NCBI GenBank assembly: GCA_950106755.1
Contig: OX467084.1
Span: 31,437,213 to 31,501,212 of the forward strand
Length of the DNA stretch: 64,000 nucleotides
Source: Climacium dendroides
Lineage: Eukaryota; Streptophyta; Bryopsida; Hypnales; Climaciaceae
Reading direction: 5' to 3'
The translations under genes were made by a program, and so were the position numbers. Below the pieces are notes generated by a model. That model did not search any database and had not been told where the DNA came from. It was given only the letters and a program-made list of their open reading frames with translations. Shown piece after piece: positions 24,745 to 37,507 of this stretch. The stretch's first letter is position 1. Each line of letters opens with the position of its first letter.

Positions 24745-27700
24745 AATACAAAATTTGGAAGAAATTTAATTTTAATACTCTGACTTGGACTTGTAATTTG
24801 GCTAAGAGTTGTGTAGAAGAATGTTGGAACCTATTTAGGAATTAACCAACTAGTATAAGTTCGTTCCGAGGAGGCCGGTTAAATAGGATTTTATTCTAAA
24901 ACTACACCTAGTAGGTCATTGCAACCAAGACTTAAGAAAGAAATTCATTAACCACATGCAATTGTTATCCTCACGATAATTCTAATTACTAAATTTGCCA
25001 CTCCACTCTTAAAGGCCACAAGGGTAAGAATTTGCTCCTAAATTGTATCTTCACTCTTTTAAAATTATTCAGTCTTTAATTTTCATTAAGCTTTATCCTT
25101 TCCTTTATAATCCTTTTTCTTTCTCTTTTATGCTCTTTTATCTTTCAGCAATTGGTATCCTTTTCTTTCCGACTTGGAATTCCACTGACTGCTACCACTA
25201 CAGTATTGCATACCAACCAGGTTGCTTTTCTCCGAGTTGGCTTTCAATTAATCCCACAGACAAGGCTTTGCACTATCAAATCAGACTGAATCTTACTGAT
25301 TGCACTTTGTCTCTAATTGGGAAACTACTGCATCTTCCTCTACCAACTTGATCTCATTAAATTAATACCTTCTCTCAACATGACTAACTTGGAATTCAAT
25401 CAGCAAGTCCATTTAATCACACTCTAACCTCAACACAACTTTTCTTTTGTCTCATTGGCTTCCAATTTGGATTTACTTGCAATACACTACAACAACACTG
25501 AAACTCCAATTTGGATTTATCACGTAAAATAAGTCATTTAAACACACGTACACAATTCATACATTCAATATACAACACAGGTAACACTAATTCGGTTGAA
25601 AATGCAATTCATGTAATTCTGAATTGGTGATCAAAATCACCATTACAATTTGACTCTCTTTCTCAAGTTCCATTTCATATACTGCACTAATCTTCTTGAT
25701 CATTCACTAAGCATACACATATTTATTTATTTTCTTAAATCACATTCTTAATCACTGCTCAATTATTAACACAAATTCGGAATCTAGTCAACTATCAGTA
25801 TCAACTTGGATTACTACGCATTCACTGCATCTCAATTCCTTAAGAGCATCGCCACCCATTCACGGCCCATGCGGGTCCAGTTTCAGGGTGGCCCGGGCCC
25901 GGCTCCTCCCGAGTTCTATTTGGCCGGGGCAGACCCCCACTCATTCACGACCCATGCGGCCAAAGTCAATCTCACGAATTTTTATTTTTTTAAGACTTTT
26001 AATAAAAATAGATTGAATAAGTAAAACAATGCTTGTGCTTGAGGTCAACCTAAAGACACCTTAAGCACATTTCTACTTTTTACATTACCTTAGATTAAAA
26101 ACAAAATCTTCAATTGAAATCTTTTATGAAAAAATAAAATAAAATAATTAAATGCTTAGTGCATATAGTAGACCTCAAGCACACCTAGAGTACATTTCTA
26201 CTATTTTCATTGCCTTGAATTGAAGAAAAATCTTCAAAAAATATCCTTTTTCATAATTTAAAATTAAACTAAAAATGATCGAGGTGTGCTTCACATATGC
26301 TTCAGGTTTATCTCAAGCACACCTCAAGCACATTTTCACTACTTACATTATTTTGGTCTTAAATTGAATTTTTTTATAAAAAAACAAAAAAAGTCTTTCC
26401 AAATTGATGTCAATTTTTATTTAATTTAAGGCAATGTCAATTTTAGTTCTTTATAATTACAAGTCCTTCATGTCATTGTCTTTTTTTTGAAAGCAAATGA
26501 ATTAAACTCCATTGCAAATAGACCAGCATTGCAAATAATTTTGTACTTCATCATTGCATTTTTTCCTACCCCATTTTTTTCCTTGAAATTTATAGACAAT
26601 TATAATTGATAACCAAAACAATACACGGCAACCAAGGGAACCTTCCTACTGCCTTTAATTGCCTCGGGAAATTGAACAAATTGAAAGCCCGACATCTCCT
26701 CGAGAAGAGAGAAAAGATAGAAGTCAATTTGAACTCCGGGCACGGCGCACTACTGTGGCCAGAGCCATTTGCGTTGGGCCCGTCCGCTTTCTTTTCTTCC
26801 CCCGGGCCCCGGTGGCTCTCTTTTTTCCCTCCGGCCCCGCTCGAGCCCTGGGCCGGGAGCAAGCTAGGGAATGGGTGGCGATGCTCTAACACACAGACTT
26901 CCACAAATTTCACATTACACACTTCTCCTCCAAATCACCCCCCGACCTAGATAAATTCTTCATTGAATTCCTGCATAACTTTGCACACTTCTATACCGCC
27001 ATACACTGGCACAAACACATCCTCGACTAGGACACACTCAAACCGATCTGACCTTGGATCAACATCAACTGACGCAGACACACTTCCCAACTGAAAATCA
27101 CACAAGCTCAATTCCACACATTCAAACAGAAATTCAAACACCTGCTTGACTACAACGACATACACACACGAACGAAAATACACAGTACAACTCGGCTGGG
27201 ACTCGCAGGGGACTCTCTCAACACTGGGTAAAAAAAATGAATTCAATTTGGGACCTAATAGGACTCACAAAGACGGTTACTACTTGGAGAAGACAGCCAA
27301 CTGACAACAACCTCCGATTTGGATTTGAAACAACATCAACAATGATACCAATTTCACTCAACTCGCCAGCATTCATCCAATTCGATTGAAAATATAATTA
27401 ATTCAAAACCAAACACTAACCTAGTTGGCATTCACTATTGACTCACCAACTTGGAAAAGACAACCCACCAACCAACCAGACAACAAGACAACTTCCAATT
27501 GGAACTAAATCATATGACCAAACATCCAATTAGACCATAAGACAACCAAACTACTAGCAAAATCTCTCTCATTACACCACAAAATAGCTCAAAAATTTAC
27601 AAATGATAATTCCGATTCGGTTATCTACAAGTTGAAAATGACTAATCAAAAAAATTAAAGAGAAAATGGAATAATTAGCAACTTACTTTAGATTGGGTTT

Positions 27701-28275
27701 CGTTTATGAGGTGGTCAAATATACCCTCAAATTCTCCATCATTCGCCATGGTTGTTTTTATCTTGTATTTTTGCTCACTACTTGAAAGTATAAAGTTAAT
27801 ACAAGTTTTGGAAGTTTGGACTTCCAATTACCTTTTTTTTTCTTTTCTACTCCTTCCTTTTTCTTACACTTTTCTCTTTTCATTATTTTATTCTAGTGGT
27901 TGACTTTGGTTGGAATGGAATATTGACTACAAATTTCAAAATAATAATTGACAATTTGTAACTAATCCTATCAACTTCCAAATTGCCCTTCAACTTTTAA
28001 ACCACTTTTCATTTCTTCATTTGCAACTTTGAGTGTGAGAAGTCCTATCTATGATTGTTTAAGTGCCTTTTCTTCTCCCCAAACTTCTACTTCCTTTTTA
28101 ATGTTTAAATTTTTGAAAATGAAGAGTTTTTTATGATATTTAATTCTACTCTACTTTTCATCCTATTCTTTCCTATGCTAATCTATTGCTAATCCTACTT
28201 TAAGTTATGATTCTTTTAATCAACTACAACAATTTTATCTAAGTTTTAATTTTATTGGTACCAAATTTGGATATC
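24745..28275. repeat. Non-coding region saturated with an AAYTTGG-type word
   Basis: The word RAYTYGG, most often in the context CCAAYTTGGA, recurs about 15 times. Examples are 24753, 24782, 24795, 25171, 25386, 25464, 25508, 25589, 25774, 25803, 27245, 27316, 27447, 27614 and 28264. Many near-matches such as CCAATTGG and GAGTTGG also occur. Two halves of this region are separated by the element at 25844-26886, which carries none of these words. Chance expectation in such AT-rich sequence is about one. No coding sequence was found. Confidence 0.55.
25844..26886. mobile_element. PIF/Harbinger-type non-autonomous element
   Basis: Terminal inverted repeats GAGCATCGCCACCCATTC and its complement GAATGGGTGGCGATGCTC are exact over 18 bp and flanked by TAA on both sides (25841-25843 and 26887-26889). 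TAA/TTA duplications and GAGCATC ends fit PIF/Harbinger. Both ends (about 100-180 bp) are GC-rich with runs such as GGCCCGGGCCCGG, while the middle is AT-rich. The middle holds three diverged copies of a CTCAAGCACACCT..AGCACATTTCTACT segment (near 26050, 26175 and 26305). No transposase frame is present. Confidence 0.85.
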
Positions 28276-29804
28276 CAAAAGTCAATTTAACAAGGACAGT
28301 TTGGACCACAATAAACAACTGGCTAATATTCTAATTCAAGTAGCCAATCAATACGCTACTCAAGTAGCTCGATCAATCTCCACCAATAAACAATCTAATT
28401 AGTCTTCCACCGGCAAGTCTTAATATGTAATGGCCTATGGTTGGTCGAGACTCCCATGATAGGACGGTGATGGGGTGGTGATGTGGTCCACCTACATGTC
28501 ATCCAACTATTGGCCAGACCTAGACCATGACTGCTTGTTTATTCCCATTTTGGCTCCTTCTAGCTACCTTATTTTGGTCCTCCATTAGTATTTTGTTTAG
28601 TGTGGAAGTCTTTCCAATACTCATTTAATATTTTTTTGGACCTTTGACACCAAAGTTGTCTTTCCAATTGGCTAAATTTTGGAACAAATACTATGACTTG
28701 AAAGGCTAGGTACTAATTTCAAAATACTAATGTAAATTACTACCTTAAAGTTTTGATTTCTTTTGAGATTCTATGTATACATTTTATGGTGTCGTGCTGT
28801 AAATGTAAGCATTATGTAAAAATATGTATGTTTATTACAAATAGTGTAAAATAAGAGGTACAAGCAATTCAACAAATAATATAGAGAAAGATGCTTATTT
28901 GTTGCATTATTGAATGTGAATAGGTTGGGTGGCAAAAATAACTTTGGGACTTTAGAGAGAGAGCAATATAGCAACTTCATTGGTGCATCATAACCAAATA
29001 TTGGTTGTTTACCACTCACTTTTACTTTCCATTACTAAGTTGTGTAATGATCACACATCTATAATTTTATAAGTGAATTAACATTATTCTCTTATCATTG
29101 TTACATAATGACAATTACCTATTATTGCAATAGGGTCAACATTTGGCTATTGTACAACAAGTATGCTGATAAGTTTATTAGAATGTTTCCTTGTAGGTAA
29201 ATTACAAGAGGAAATTGAAATAAAGATGCTAGGTGCCTTTTAACAAATGAGAAACAAAGTAAGCATTTGAGGCCACTTCTCTTTAGTATGTAATATTAAC
29301 AAGGAAGATAATTTCTTTCAAATTTTTAACACATTGTTTTCGTTTTTTGTTGTAGTTGACTTCCTATCAATATTTTTGTATCACTAAAAGTGTTCTTAGT
29401 GTCTTTGGCATGACATACTTGTAGTCTTGTGTGCTTTTTAGGTTGAAGCATGTAAGAAATTATGTGAATTTTGTGTTAGAATTGAGTTCTCATAATTTGT
29501 ATATAAGAGATTCCTAAGAAAATTACTTCATAAATGTTATGGAGTAAAATATGTCCAAGAAGATGTATGTAGAGCCTTCTACATTTCTTTGTATTAGTTT
29601 TTTTTTGTTCACATACAGTATGAATTTCTATATTATGAAGTAAAGATATGAGGATTAGATGTTATAAACAGTCTTGCAATGTAGTAATGAAGCACAAATC
29701 TTTTGTTCAATAATTACTTCTTTGTGAATTGCTTGGTTCAATTCTCAAAAACTTTTGAAAACATTTCTAAATTAGTGTTGAAGTATTACAAACAACAATG
29801 TATG
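28276..29804. other. No gene recognised
   Basis: AT-rich sequence. 28783-28850 resembles 23983-24060. Nothing else was identified. Confidence 0.4.
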
Positions 29805-30089
29805 CATTAGAAGACATTTTAGGCCTTTAAAAGGCCGCAAGCTATCATGGCGGGGAACTCCCCATAGTGCACTGCAGCAGTGACAATGCAACAGGTTGAT
29901 GTGGCTCAGACCCTGCCACGTCATTTTTGAATTTTTTTTTTTAAATTTCAATTTTTTTTGCATTCTAAGAACTAACACTTTCTTCTTCTTTTTTTTTTGA
30001 AATTTTTTTCCCTGACAGCTGGCCGTTCCCTCTCGGGGGGGGGAACAAGCCTGAAATGGCCCTATAGAGGCCTGAAATGTCTTCTAATG
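29805..30089. mobile_element. TIR element with T-rich centre, class unresolved
   Basis: The ends are inverted repeats of about 30 bp beginning CATTAGAAGACATTTYAGGC and including a nested AGGCCT. The body has GC-rich arms (CATGGCGGGGAACTCCCC at the left, CGGGGGGGGGAACAAG at the right) around a T-rich core. Possible flanks are TA/TA, but no clear longer target duplication was found. It is non-coding. Confidence 0.65.
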
Positions 30090-30789
30090 TCATAATAAAT
30101 TTTGTGAGTTGGTGTGTGAATCCCTCAAGTCCCATGGCCTTTTCACCATCAAATACTAGTAGACATTAATGTTTACTTTGCAGAAGGCAAATAACGTTAC
30201 AAAATGTCAAAATTGTTTCAATTTGCATGCCTAATTGTAGAATATTGTACTAGAGTAGTTTAAGAATGTATACAAGAAAATTAGAATATATTGATGAAGG
30301 AAGAGATGGCTTGATAAACTCATCTAAAGATAATAAAACAAATTTGTTGGAGTAGATGCCCTTAGACTACATTTTGGACTATTAATGACATAGATTTTTT
30401 AGATAGGTTCATATTGTAATATAAACCAGATTCATAGAAAATAGATTTGATTTACTATCTTGTAGTCTCAATTACTTGGGAAACAAAGCCCAAGGAATCC
30501 CCTAGTGGTGGTTCTTTCGTTTGGGAAAAAGTCAAATAGTCTATCGTTTTGTATCTAAAGTCACTTTTACATAGGATTATCACTCATTTTATAAAATGAA
30601 AGATTAAATTAAAAGATTTAGTTTTCTAAAGGTAATTCTTGTCCTAACCTATCTTAGTTTCCGTCCATTTCCCAAAACTAACCCTTGACTTATTGTCACA
30701 GTCTTATTCTAGTATTCTAGTATCAAATAGTCAAGGCGTGTCAAATTGTCTTGGCTCTTGTTCTATCGACTTAATCAAGCCCACAAATT

Positions 30790-30815
30790 TATATATATAT
30801 ATATATATATATATA
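30790..30815. repeat. (TA)n microsatellite
   Basis: An uninterrupted run of alternating A and T, about 26 bp, inside the GWC-word region. Confidence 0.95.
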
Positions 30816-32095
30816 CTGGTGTGAAGATACACCTTTATAACTCCTTAATTATTTCCTTAATTTGTATTTGTCAAATAGGCTGGTAGCTAACTTTACTATC
30901 CTAATTGCTTTAATTGCACAATTCAAATACTGTGTTGTCAATTTAGCCAATACCACAATGGTTAGTATTGATTCATTCCCTTAATTAATTATGCATTTGG
31001 TCAAATAGTCTTAGTAACTGTGTTTCCAGAGCTTTGGTAACAAGTCCATTGGTCCATACCCACAGGTTAGCTATTACAATAGTGTAACCAAATCAATGGG
31101 TCAAATAGTCTTCTACTTTATTCCACTAACTATTTCTAACTACTTCGGTCTCAATATCAATTGGTCAATTTGTCCAGATATGCATACACATTAGTTCACA
31201 TCCACTTGTACAAAATTCTATTAACTACCAACAAGGATTTTGCTCCCTAACTTCCCTGCAAACAATCACTTGTCACACAATGTTAATTAAATGGCCAATG
31301 TTATCTTCAACACAAGGCTATTTGACTGCATACAATTTCACAATTGAATTAATTTAATCCATTATTTTTAATTAAACACACCTTAATTCAATTTAATAAT
31401 GTTAATATTTTTAACATAGACTAATTGACTGATTTAATATAACCAAGATATCATACTTCACAATTTTCTTGTTTAAGCTTTTTAATTTAATCAGACTACA
31501 ACGACAACAAACAAATACTCGGTCAATTAGACAATTTGATTCAGCACACATGGGTACTTATCAAAATAACTACCACCAAGACAATTAGACTTTATCAATT
31601 TCTATCACATACATTATCCCATACATAGAGATAAAAATAAATATAATATATATATTTAAACACTAAAAAGGCTTCTGGTATTTTATCCAACAAGTTAGCA
31701 GACTAATTGACTTCACAAAATCAACACTTTGAATATATTTGTAATTCAATTATATGCCATGTTACAATCCAGCATTGTCAATTAGACTCAGTCTCTCTGA
31801 TTTCTTTACTTAGCATAATCCATTAAGACTATTGGACTGATAACTTACTAAGCTATGATACCAATCACTGACTGAAGGACTAATTGTAAGTTTAAATCTC
31901 TTTAACTCAACAGTTCGATTACAGATTATCAGTCAATTCTTATTCGGTTAACCACACGGGTTTCACACCCCAAGGACTATTAGACATAGCTTTATTTTTA
32001 AGCATAACACTTTAATTTAACAAACAGACCAAGTCAATCACTGACACCGTCAAGCTTACTTTCTTTGTCTATTTGTCTTATAATACCAAATACTG

Positions 32096-32890
32096 GTAAT
32101 TAAATTCTATTTTATTATAACCAATCCCTGGTTATTAACCTTCATATTTTTCAGACTATTTGTCTTTTTAACTTAATTTATTTAATATGATCTTAACAGT
32201 AAAGAACTTAGCTATCACAGCTTGGTCTATTTGTCTTTACTTACTGATTTTAGCTATTAGTCAGCTTCACGCTCTAAGACTAATAGACTTATAATATGAA
32301 TTAAAATATGTGTGCCAATCACTGGCTTAACAATTTCATTCTTTCAGTCGATTTGACTCAAAATACCAATCACTGGTATTTACACAAACAATTATAAATA
32401 AATTCATTTTAATAAGAATAACATTATTTCATATTCTCTTAATATTCTGTCAATTGGTCAAGTTCAAGAAAACTCAATTACCTCGCAGTATGAGGTTAGA
32501 GAAAACTTACAGTCTAATAGTCTTGTTGGTCCACTTGCTCGCAGCTTTATTCGTCAGCTCCTGCTCCTCAGGTTCACCGATCGCAGGCTCAACCTCAGAC
32601 AATTAGACCTTGTACTCTCACTTACAAATAGTCCATCAACCACTCACTGGCTAATAGTTGATCAATCACAGTAAATAATTACCAACTGAAATGACATTCT
32701 TTCACAGACTGCCTTAGCTAATAGACTTAATCAAAAAGTTAGAACAAAACAAAATGACAACGCCACTCTCTGGCTAATTGTCCCGACTCCAAAAACTGCC
32801 AATCCCTAGCTATTTGACTGCAACCAAAACTTGTCACTCCCTGGCAAAACCAAAGAAACATAACCACACAAGAAAACAACCAATCTCTGG
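32096..32890. repeat. Interspersed CCAATCNCTGG words
   Basis: Exact matches to CCAMTCNCTGG start at 32121, 32315, 32366, 32640, 32763 and 32880. One-mismatch versions occur near 32096, 32799 and 32832. Several are followed directly by TAAT or TATT plus a GWC half-site, for example CCACTCTCTGGCTAATTGTC. The two words may therefore belong to one ancestral unit of 20 bp or a little more. Confidence 0.7.
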
Positions 32891-33189
32891 CTCAAAACAA
32901 TTGCACAAAATCAATTAGACGAATTGACAAAATTGCATTGAAGGACTGCACAAGTACAACGAAGGCGGCAATCACTGCAAACGCCGGAAGAGAGAGAGAA
33001 AAGAAAAGACGAATAGTCCTTATGTTCTTGGGCCTAACCTACTAACCGCAAGTCAATTAGTCTAACTACTTCCAACTTCCTCTTAACCAATAGTCTAATT
33101 GTCTTTTTTTTTACTTTTACATGAGTATTATCTTTTAATCTCATTCGATATTCCTTTTAAGTAACTCTGAATGGTCTATTAGTCTTCGA

Positions 33190-36100
33190 ACTTTAAAAAC
33201 TTCAAAATTATCCAAAATATGATGTCCACATATCTTCTAAATTTTTTTGTGAAGATCATGGTAGAATTTGAAATAAAACTAATCTTAATTAAGATTTTTT
33301 GTATTCAAATTTTCAAAACTCTACCGCAGATTCCTTGGGAGTGAAAGGATGAATGAAAATGAAAGTGTCAATTATGACTATAGATAGCATTTGTACATGT
33401 TTACTTTTAGATGTTTGATTGCATTAAGAATAAATTAATTTACTAATGGTTTTGTAATTGTTGTTGCCATTGAATAGGACAAGTATGGCAACGACAACAT
33501 TTAATGATTAGTTTGAGCATGAATAGTGGATTGTGGCAACACTACAAGATATAAACAAATGCACATCAAATAGACTATATTTGTGGCTTTTTGACTGAGA
33601 GTTACCATCTAAATATGTCTAAACTTTCAAAGAATAAGCGCAACAAGTTATATACAAGTTGAAAGAGTCTAAGATGACTTTTTTACTTTTAGTGTGCAAG
33701 AATTCTCCATTAGAAGGAGAGAAGTAAAGGTGATCTAAAAAGATTTTTAGCAAATTTCTATAGAATCATGCACAAAATTGTGTACATGTCCCCCATAATC
33801 AAAAAAGTTGAAGGGCTACAGGTTTTCTATTTACCATATGTTGATTAACATCTGGTGAATTCTACTATTGTTCCTTCATCTTCTCAAGTACTGCCTTCTT
33901 TTTTTGAGACTACAACTACATAGCTAGCTCCAACATTGGAAAAAAAGTAGAGCAAATAATGTAGTTTCTCATCCATACCGCTTTCTTTGAAATGTTTATT
34001 TGTCTTTACAACTGTAGTAGAGCCTTGTAGAATATGGACCATGACATTCCTCAACAAGCTCCATAGCGTCCGCCTCAACAAACACCTCCACTTCCACTGT
34101 CAAATCAAGTATGCCACCTTTCAAACCTTGCTATATTAACAATTATATTAGTAAACTAAGAATCTCTTAAGGATCTTTTCTATTACAAATGAATAGTAAG
34201 TTTTACAATTGAAATGATAAGACAATTAAAATTTTCAAGGATCCTACTTCTAGTTTTATAGAGTCAATCAAAAACATTGTCTATGTTGTTTTAATTTTTT
34301 TTTAAATGAATAAGAAAGAGAGCCCCAAATGTTATGGTGTGCTCAATACTCCTAAAGAAAGTAATATTAAAATACAATCAAACCTCCAAGGTTAGGTCCT
34401 CACATGAGCATTGTAAATAGATGCAATATTTCCTATCTTGTGGTCTTCATGATTCTCTTGCATGTTTAAAGAATCCTCAAACACAAAGGCATTTTCAATT
34501 TTAAGTAAGCACTAGAAGTTTGCAAAAACAATGAACTCAAATTTAGTGTGGATATTGAGAAATAACAAACCCAAAAAACATTCATCACAACTTGCTAAAA
34601 AGACAAATAAACAAGAAAGTATGTTCATACTCATTTGTACATGGGATATGTGATCATATTGATGTTTGATTTGTATGCAAGTCACAAAGAAATTGATAAT
34701 ATGTGACATTAGAATGATCACATTGCAGAAGTCTTGACATAGCTTTAATCATGATGTAGAAAAGATTGATAAAAAAATAAAAAAACATAAATTAGGCCCT
34801 TAAATTATTTTAATGACATTTGATGCTCTGTAGCTAGATGCTTGCTAAGCATGAAGATAAAGAAAATTATATATTAAATGCCATGCACTGAGGATAATAG
34901 TACACTGTTAACTTCTTTTTTCCAATTGAAGGAACATTAATCCTACTATCTTTATTTTTCCATGCTAACTTTCTGGATTCTACAACAATATCATGATTTC
35001 TATAGAAAACAGTAGTTCCTAGAAAGTCAATCATTATTGTTCAATATTGTAAAACAAAACCAATTCTAATTCCAAGAGCTATAGAGCTTTAGAGATTTGA
35101 TTTTTTTTCCATTACAACAACCACTCTACACTTAAGATGCAACTTTGTCAAACTTTATGAAATCCTAGTCATACTACACATGTCTATCATATGAAACTAA
35201 AGCTCATTGACAAATATATGAGTCTCAACAAATCCTTCATCATACAAAAGAACTAAATAGACAAATCATCATTGGAATATCCAAAAATTCACAATTGAAG
35301 CCTTTGTCATTATCCAAACTTCTTGCTACATAACACACATTGTAGAAGAATGTAGGAAGTAGTCACTTTCATTTCAAAAGTAGCTCTCTATATGTGCAAA
35401 AAAATTCTACAAATTATGAAAAAATGTCAATTAAATATAATGAAATTTGTAGGTTATGCAACAATTGAATTATGACATGAGAGTGATCAAAGAATTAATG
35501 TTGTGCAATAACAAGTGACAAATAATTTGTTCCTTCAATCGCATGTTTGTTGCATTCCTTAAATACTCTTTTTTCAGGAATTTTGTACTCAGTGCAAATA
35601 CTTATTATGGTATAACTTAGTATTGCTAGTTTACAATATCTAAGTTTACTCAAAAGTTTCAAATTAATTTTTCCTTTTCATATTATTTACTTTTAAAATG
35701 TACAAAACCTAGGTTTGAAGAATATTGTCAACTATTGAATTACAGATAATGAAGTAGTTTCAATAAGATATCACCATCCTTCTTTATGTAGTTTCTAGCT
35801 ATAATTGGCAATTTTCCATTAGCAAGCACCAATGAACAAGCATTGTCCAAACAAGAACTCAATTAATAAACCCAAAACTCAAACAAGTCAGACCGTCTAT
35901 TGGCATATGGACTTTATGCTCAACACATCAATGTAGGATAACCTAAACATGGAGCACAAATAAATATTCATTTGTTTTCTACTTCATTTGTTTGTTTGGT
36001 GTGAAATTTGCTGAGGTTGAGTTCTACGTATTCAAGTTGGAAGAATTGTTAGCCATCAAGCACATCAAAACACAAATTGAAAGAACAAACTTAAAACTGA

Positions 36101-36800
36101 GTAGCCCCAAACCCTGAAAGTGAATAAGTACATTACATAAAGAAAAAATTTAATGACATTGTTGCTATAGAAGTGAAAATTCAATTCTTTCTCATTAACA
36201 GTAATTGATTCAATAAAATGAAGAAAAAATAAAAGACTTTGTAGAAAGACATAGCAAGTGAATTTTTTAGAAATATATAGAGAGAATGCAATTGAAAAGT
36301 AACCTTCTACATGTTCTATGGTTGTGTGCAGCAACAATGCAACCTCTATGGTGTCTATACAATAGATTTCGCCCACAACAATTGCTGATATCAATTGCCC
36401 TAACTTCTTCCAACAGTTTTGACACGATGTGAATCTATTGTGACCTTTTGCCCAACACATTCTTTGGTAAGCAACTCTATTCCAACAAACTCATATTCCC
36501 CTCAAAGTTTTAGTCCAAATCTAAGCATAGGCCTCTATTTTTACACCCCTTTACAAACTTCAACCTCAAAAAGAAGGGTCAATTTTAAGGAAAAAAATTA
36601 AGTTGGATAGATTGGTACATGCATTGTTTTAAAAAAATATGTTGTCTTGTTTGGAAAGACAAAAGATCCATTCCTTTGCTTTCTATTCATGCTAGTCTAA
36701 CGTCTACTCCTAATGAAAAATTGATAGTGTGGAGGAAAGTAAAAGGAAGGCCAATCCTTGTAGAAACAAATTTCATACATTGTAATATCAAAGGTATTTG
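33190..36800. other. AT-rich, no gene recognised
   Basis: Only short frames are present on both strands. A - strand frame at 33884-34081 reads clean but shows no recognised motif and no splice context. Nothing else was identified. Confidence 0.45.
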
Positions 36801-36814
36801 TAATCTGCATAACA

Positions 36815-37507
36815 AGTGCACACATTGAATACACATGCAGGATGTGTAAAGGATGTGCTTTTTATTTATATTGATAATAAGAAGTACAAGATGACATAAT
36901 TTATATTTGTGAATTTCTAAGTATAACAGAAAGGTGTAACTCTAGATCTTCTAGCTCAAAGGGTGCACTCCCATTTTTTTATGTTAGTGTGCAAACAAAA
37001 CTTTGGATCCCCTATATATTTTTTGAATTTTAAATAAAATTAAATGAAAAAATATGAATAGATTTTTCTGCTTTGAAAGTTTATGTTTTGAATTATTGAT
37101 ATTTTAATTTGACACCCCTATATTATATAAGAAAAAATTGTTTAAAAAATGAACAAAAAATTTCTAAAAATAATTTTCTATTGAAAGCTCATTTTGAGTT
37201 GAATATTGATGCAATGCTTATCTGAATGTGTTCTCTAAAAATATTTGAGTTTAAAAAACATGTCATTTTAGTACATTTTTAACTTTTTCTAGAAATCATT
37301 CCATATTTTATTTGAGTTTGAAATTTTGAGAGTAATATCCTATAGTCATTAATAAACAATGCTCAAAATTTGAAGTTAAAATTATAGTTTATTAGAAACT
37401 ACTTATTCACACATGGTTTGTTGTAGTAGAATTAAGTGCACCCTTTGAGTCTTCTAGAAAACTACATCGATTTATCTATAAGTTGACTAGATTAATTTAT
37501 CGTAACA
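36815..37507 (-). repeat. 3' LTR of the copia element, truncated and interrupted
   Basis: 36815-36954 plus 37450-37507 match the right-hand LTR (43335-43541). Shared blocks are GAATACACA, AAGAAGTACARGATGACA, TAGATCTTCTAG, ATAAGTTGACTAGA and TAATTTA. The outer ~75 bp of the LTR are absent. A hAT-type element (36955-37449) sits inside it. The inner border reads GTAACA on the + strand and is followed by CTCCACCTTC, the complement of the purine tract GAAGGTGGAG expected just upstream of a 3' LTR. Confidence 0.8.
36955..37449. mobile_element. hAT-type MITE inserted in the copia LTR
   Basis: Perfect 15-bp inverted ends CTCAAAGGGTGCACT/AGTGCACCCTTTGAG are flanked by a perfect 8-bp duplication, TCTTCTAG (36947-36954 and 37450-37457). 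Removing it restores a continuous LTR homologous to 43260-43541, which proves insertion after the copia element. The 495-bp body is AT-rich and non-coding. A related copy in opposite orientation lies at 42314-42859. Confidence 0.92.

Larger units (their letters stand above)
30531..33184. repeat. Array of 27 spaced GWC-N5-GWC words
   Basis: The pattern G(A/T)C, five mostly A/T bases, G(A/T)C occurs exactly 27 times. Starts are 30531, 30687, 30740, 31000, 31044, 31100, 31164, 31429, 31522, 31580, 31701, 31777, 31827, 31975, 32067, 32155, 32225, 32278, 32347, 32449, 32512, 32598, 32928, 33008, 33052, 33093 and 33174. Typical forms are GTCAAATAGTC, GACTAATTGAC, GTCTATTTGTC and GACAATTAGAC. Spacing is irregular (41-330 bp). 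Many one-mismatch copies lie between. Chance expectation is about one. A second word, CCAMTCNCTGG, overlaps the right part. No coding frame was found, and the nature of the region is unknown. Confidence 0.8.

Noticed and set aside
26590..26950. Overlapping frames on both strands around 26.6-26.95 kb
   Set aside because: They lie in the GC-rich right end of the PIF-type element, where stops are rare. There is no recognisable protein.
23983..28850. 23983-24060 and 28783-28850 as LTRs of one retroelement
   Set aside because: Similarity covers only about 50 bp, does not extend to LTR borders, and no retroelement protein lies between.
33884..34081. - strand frame of 65 codons as a small gene
   Set aside because: No homologous motif and no splice or promoter context. 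Its length is unremarkable.
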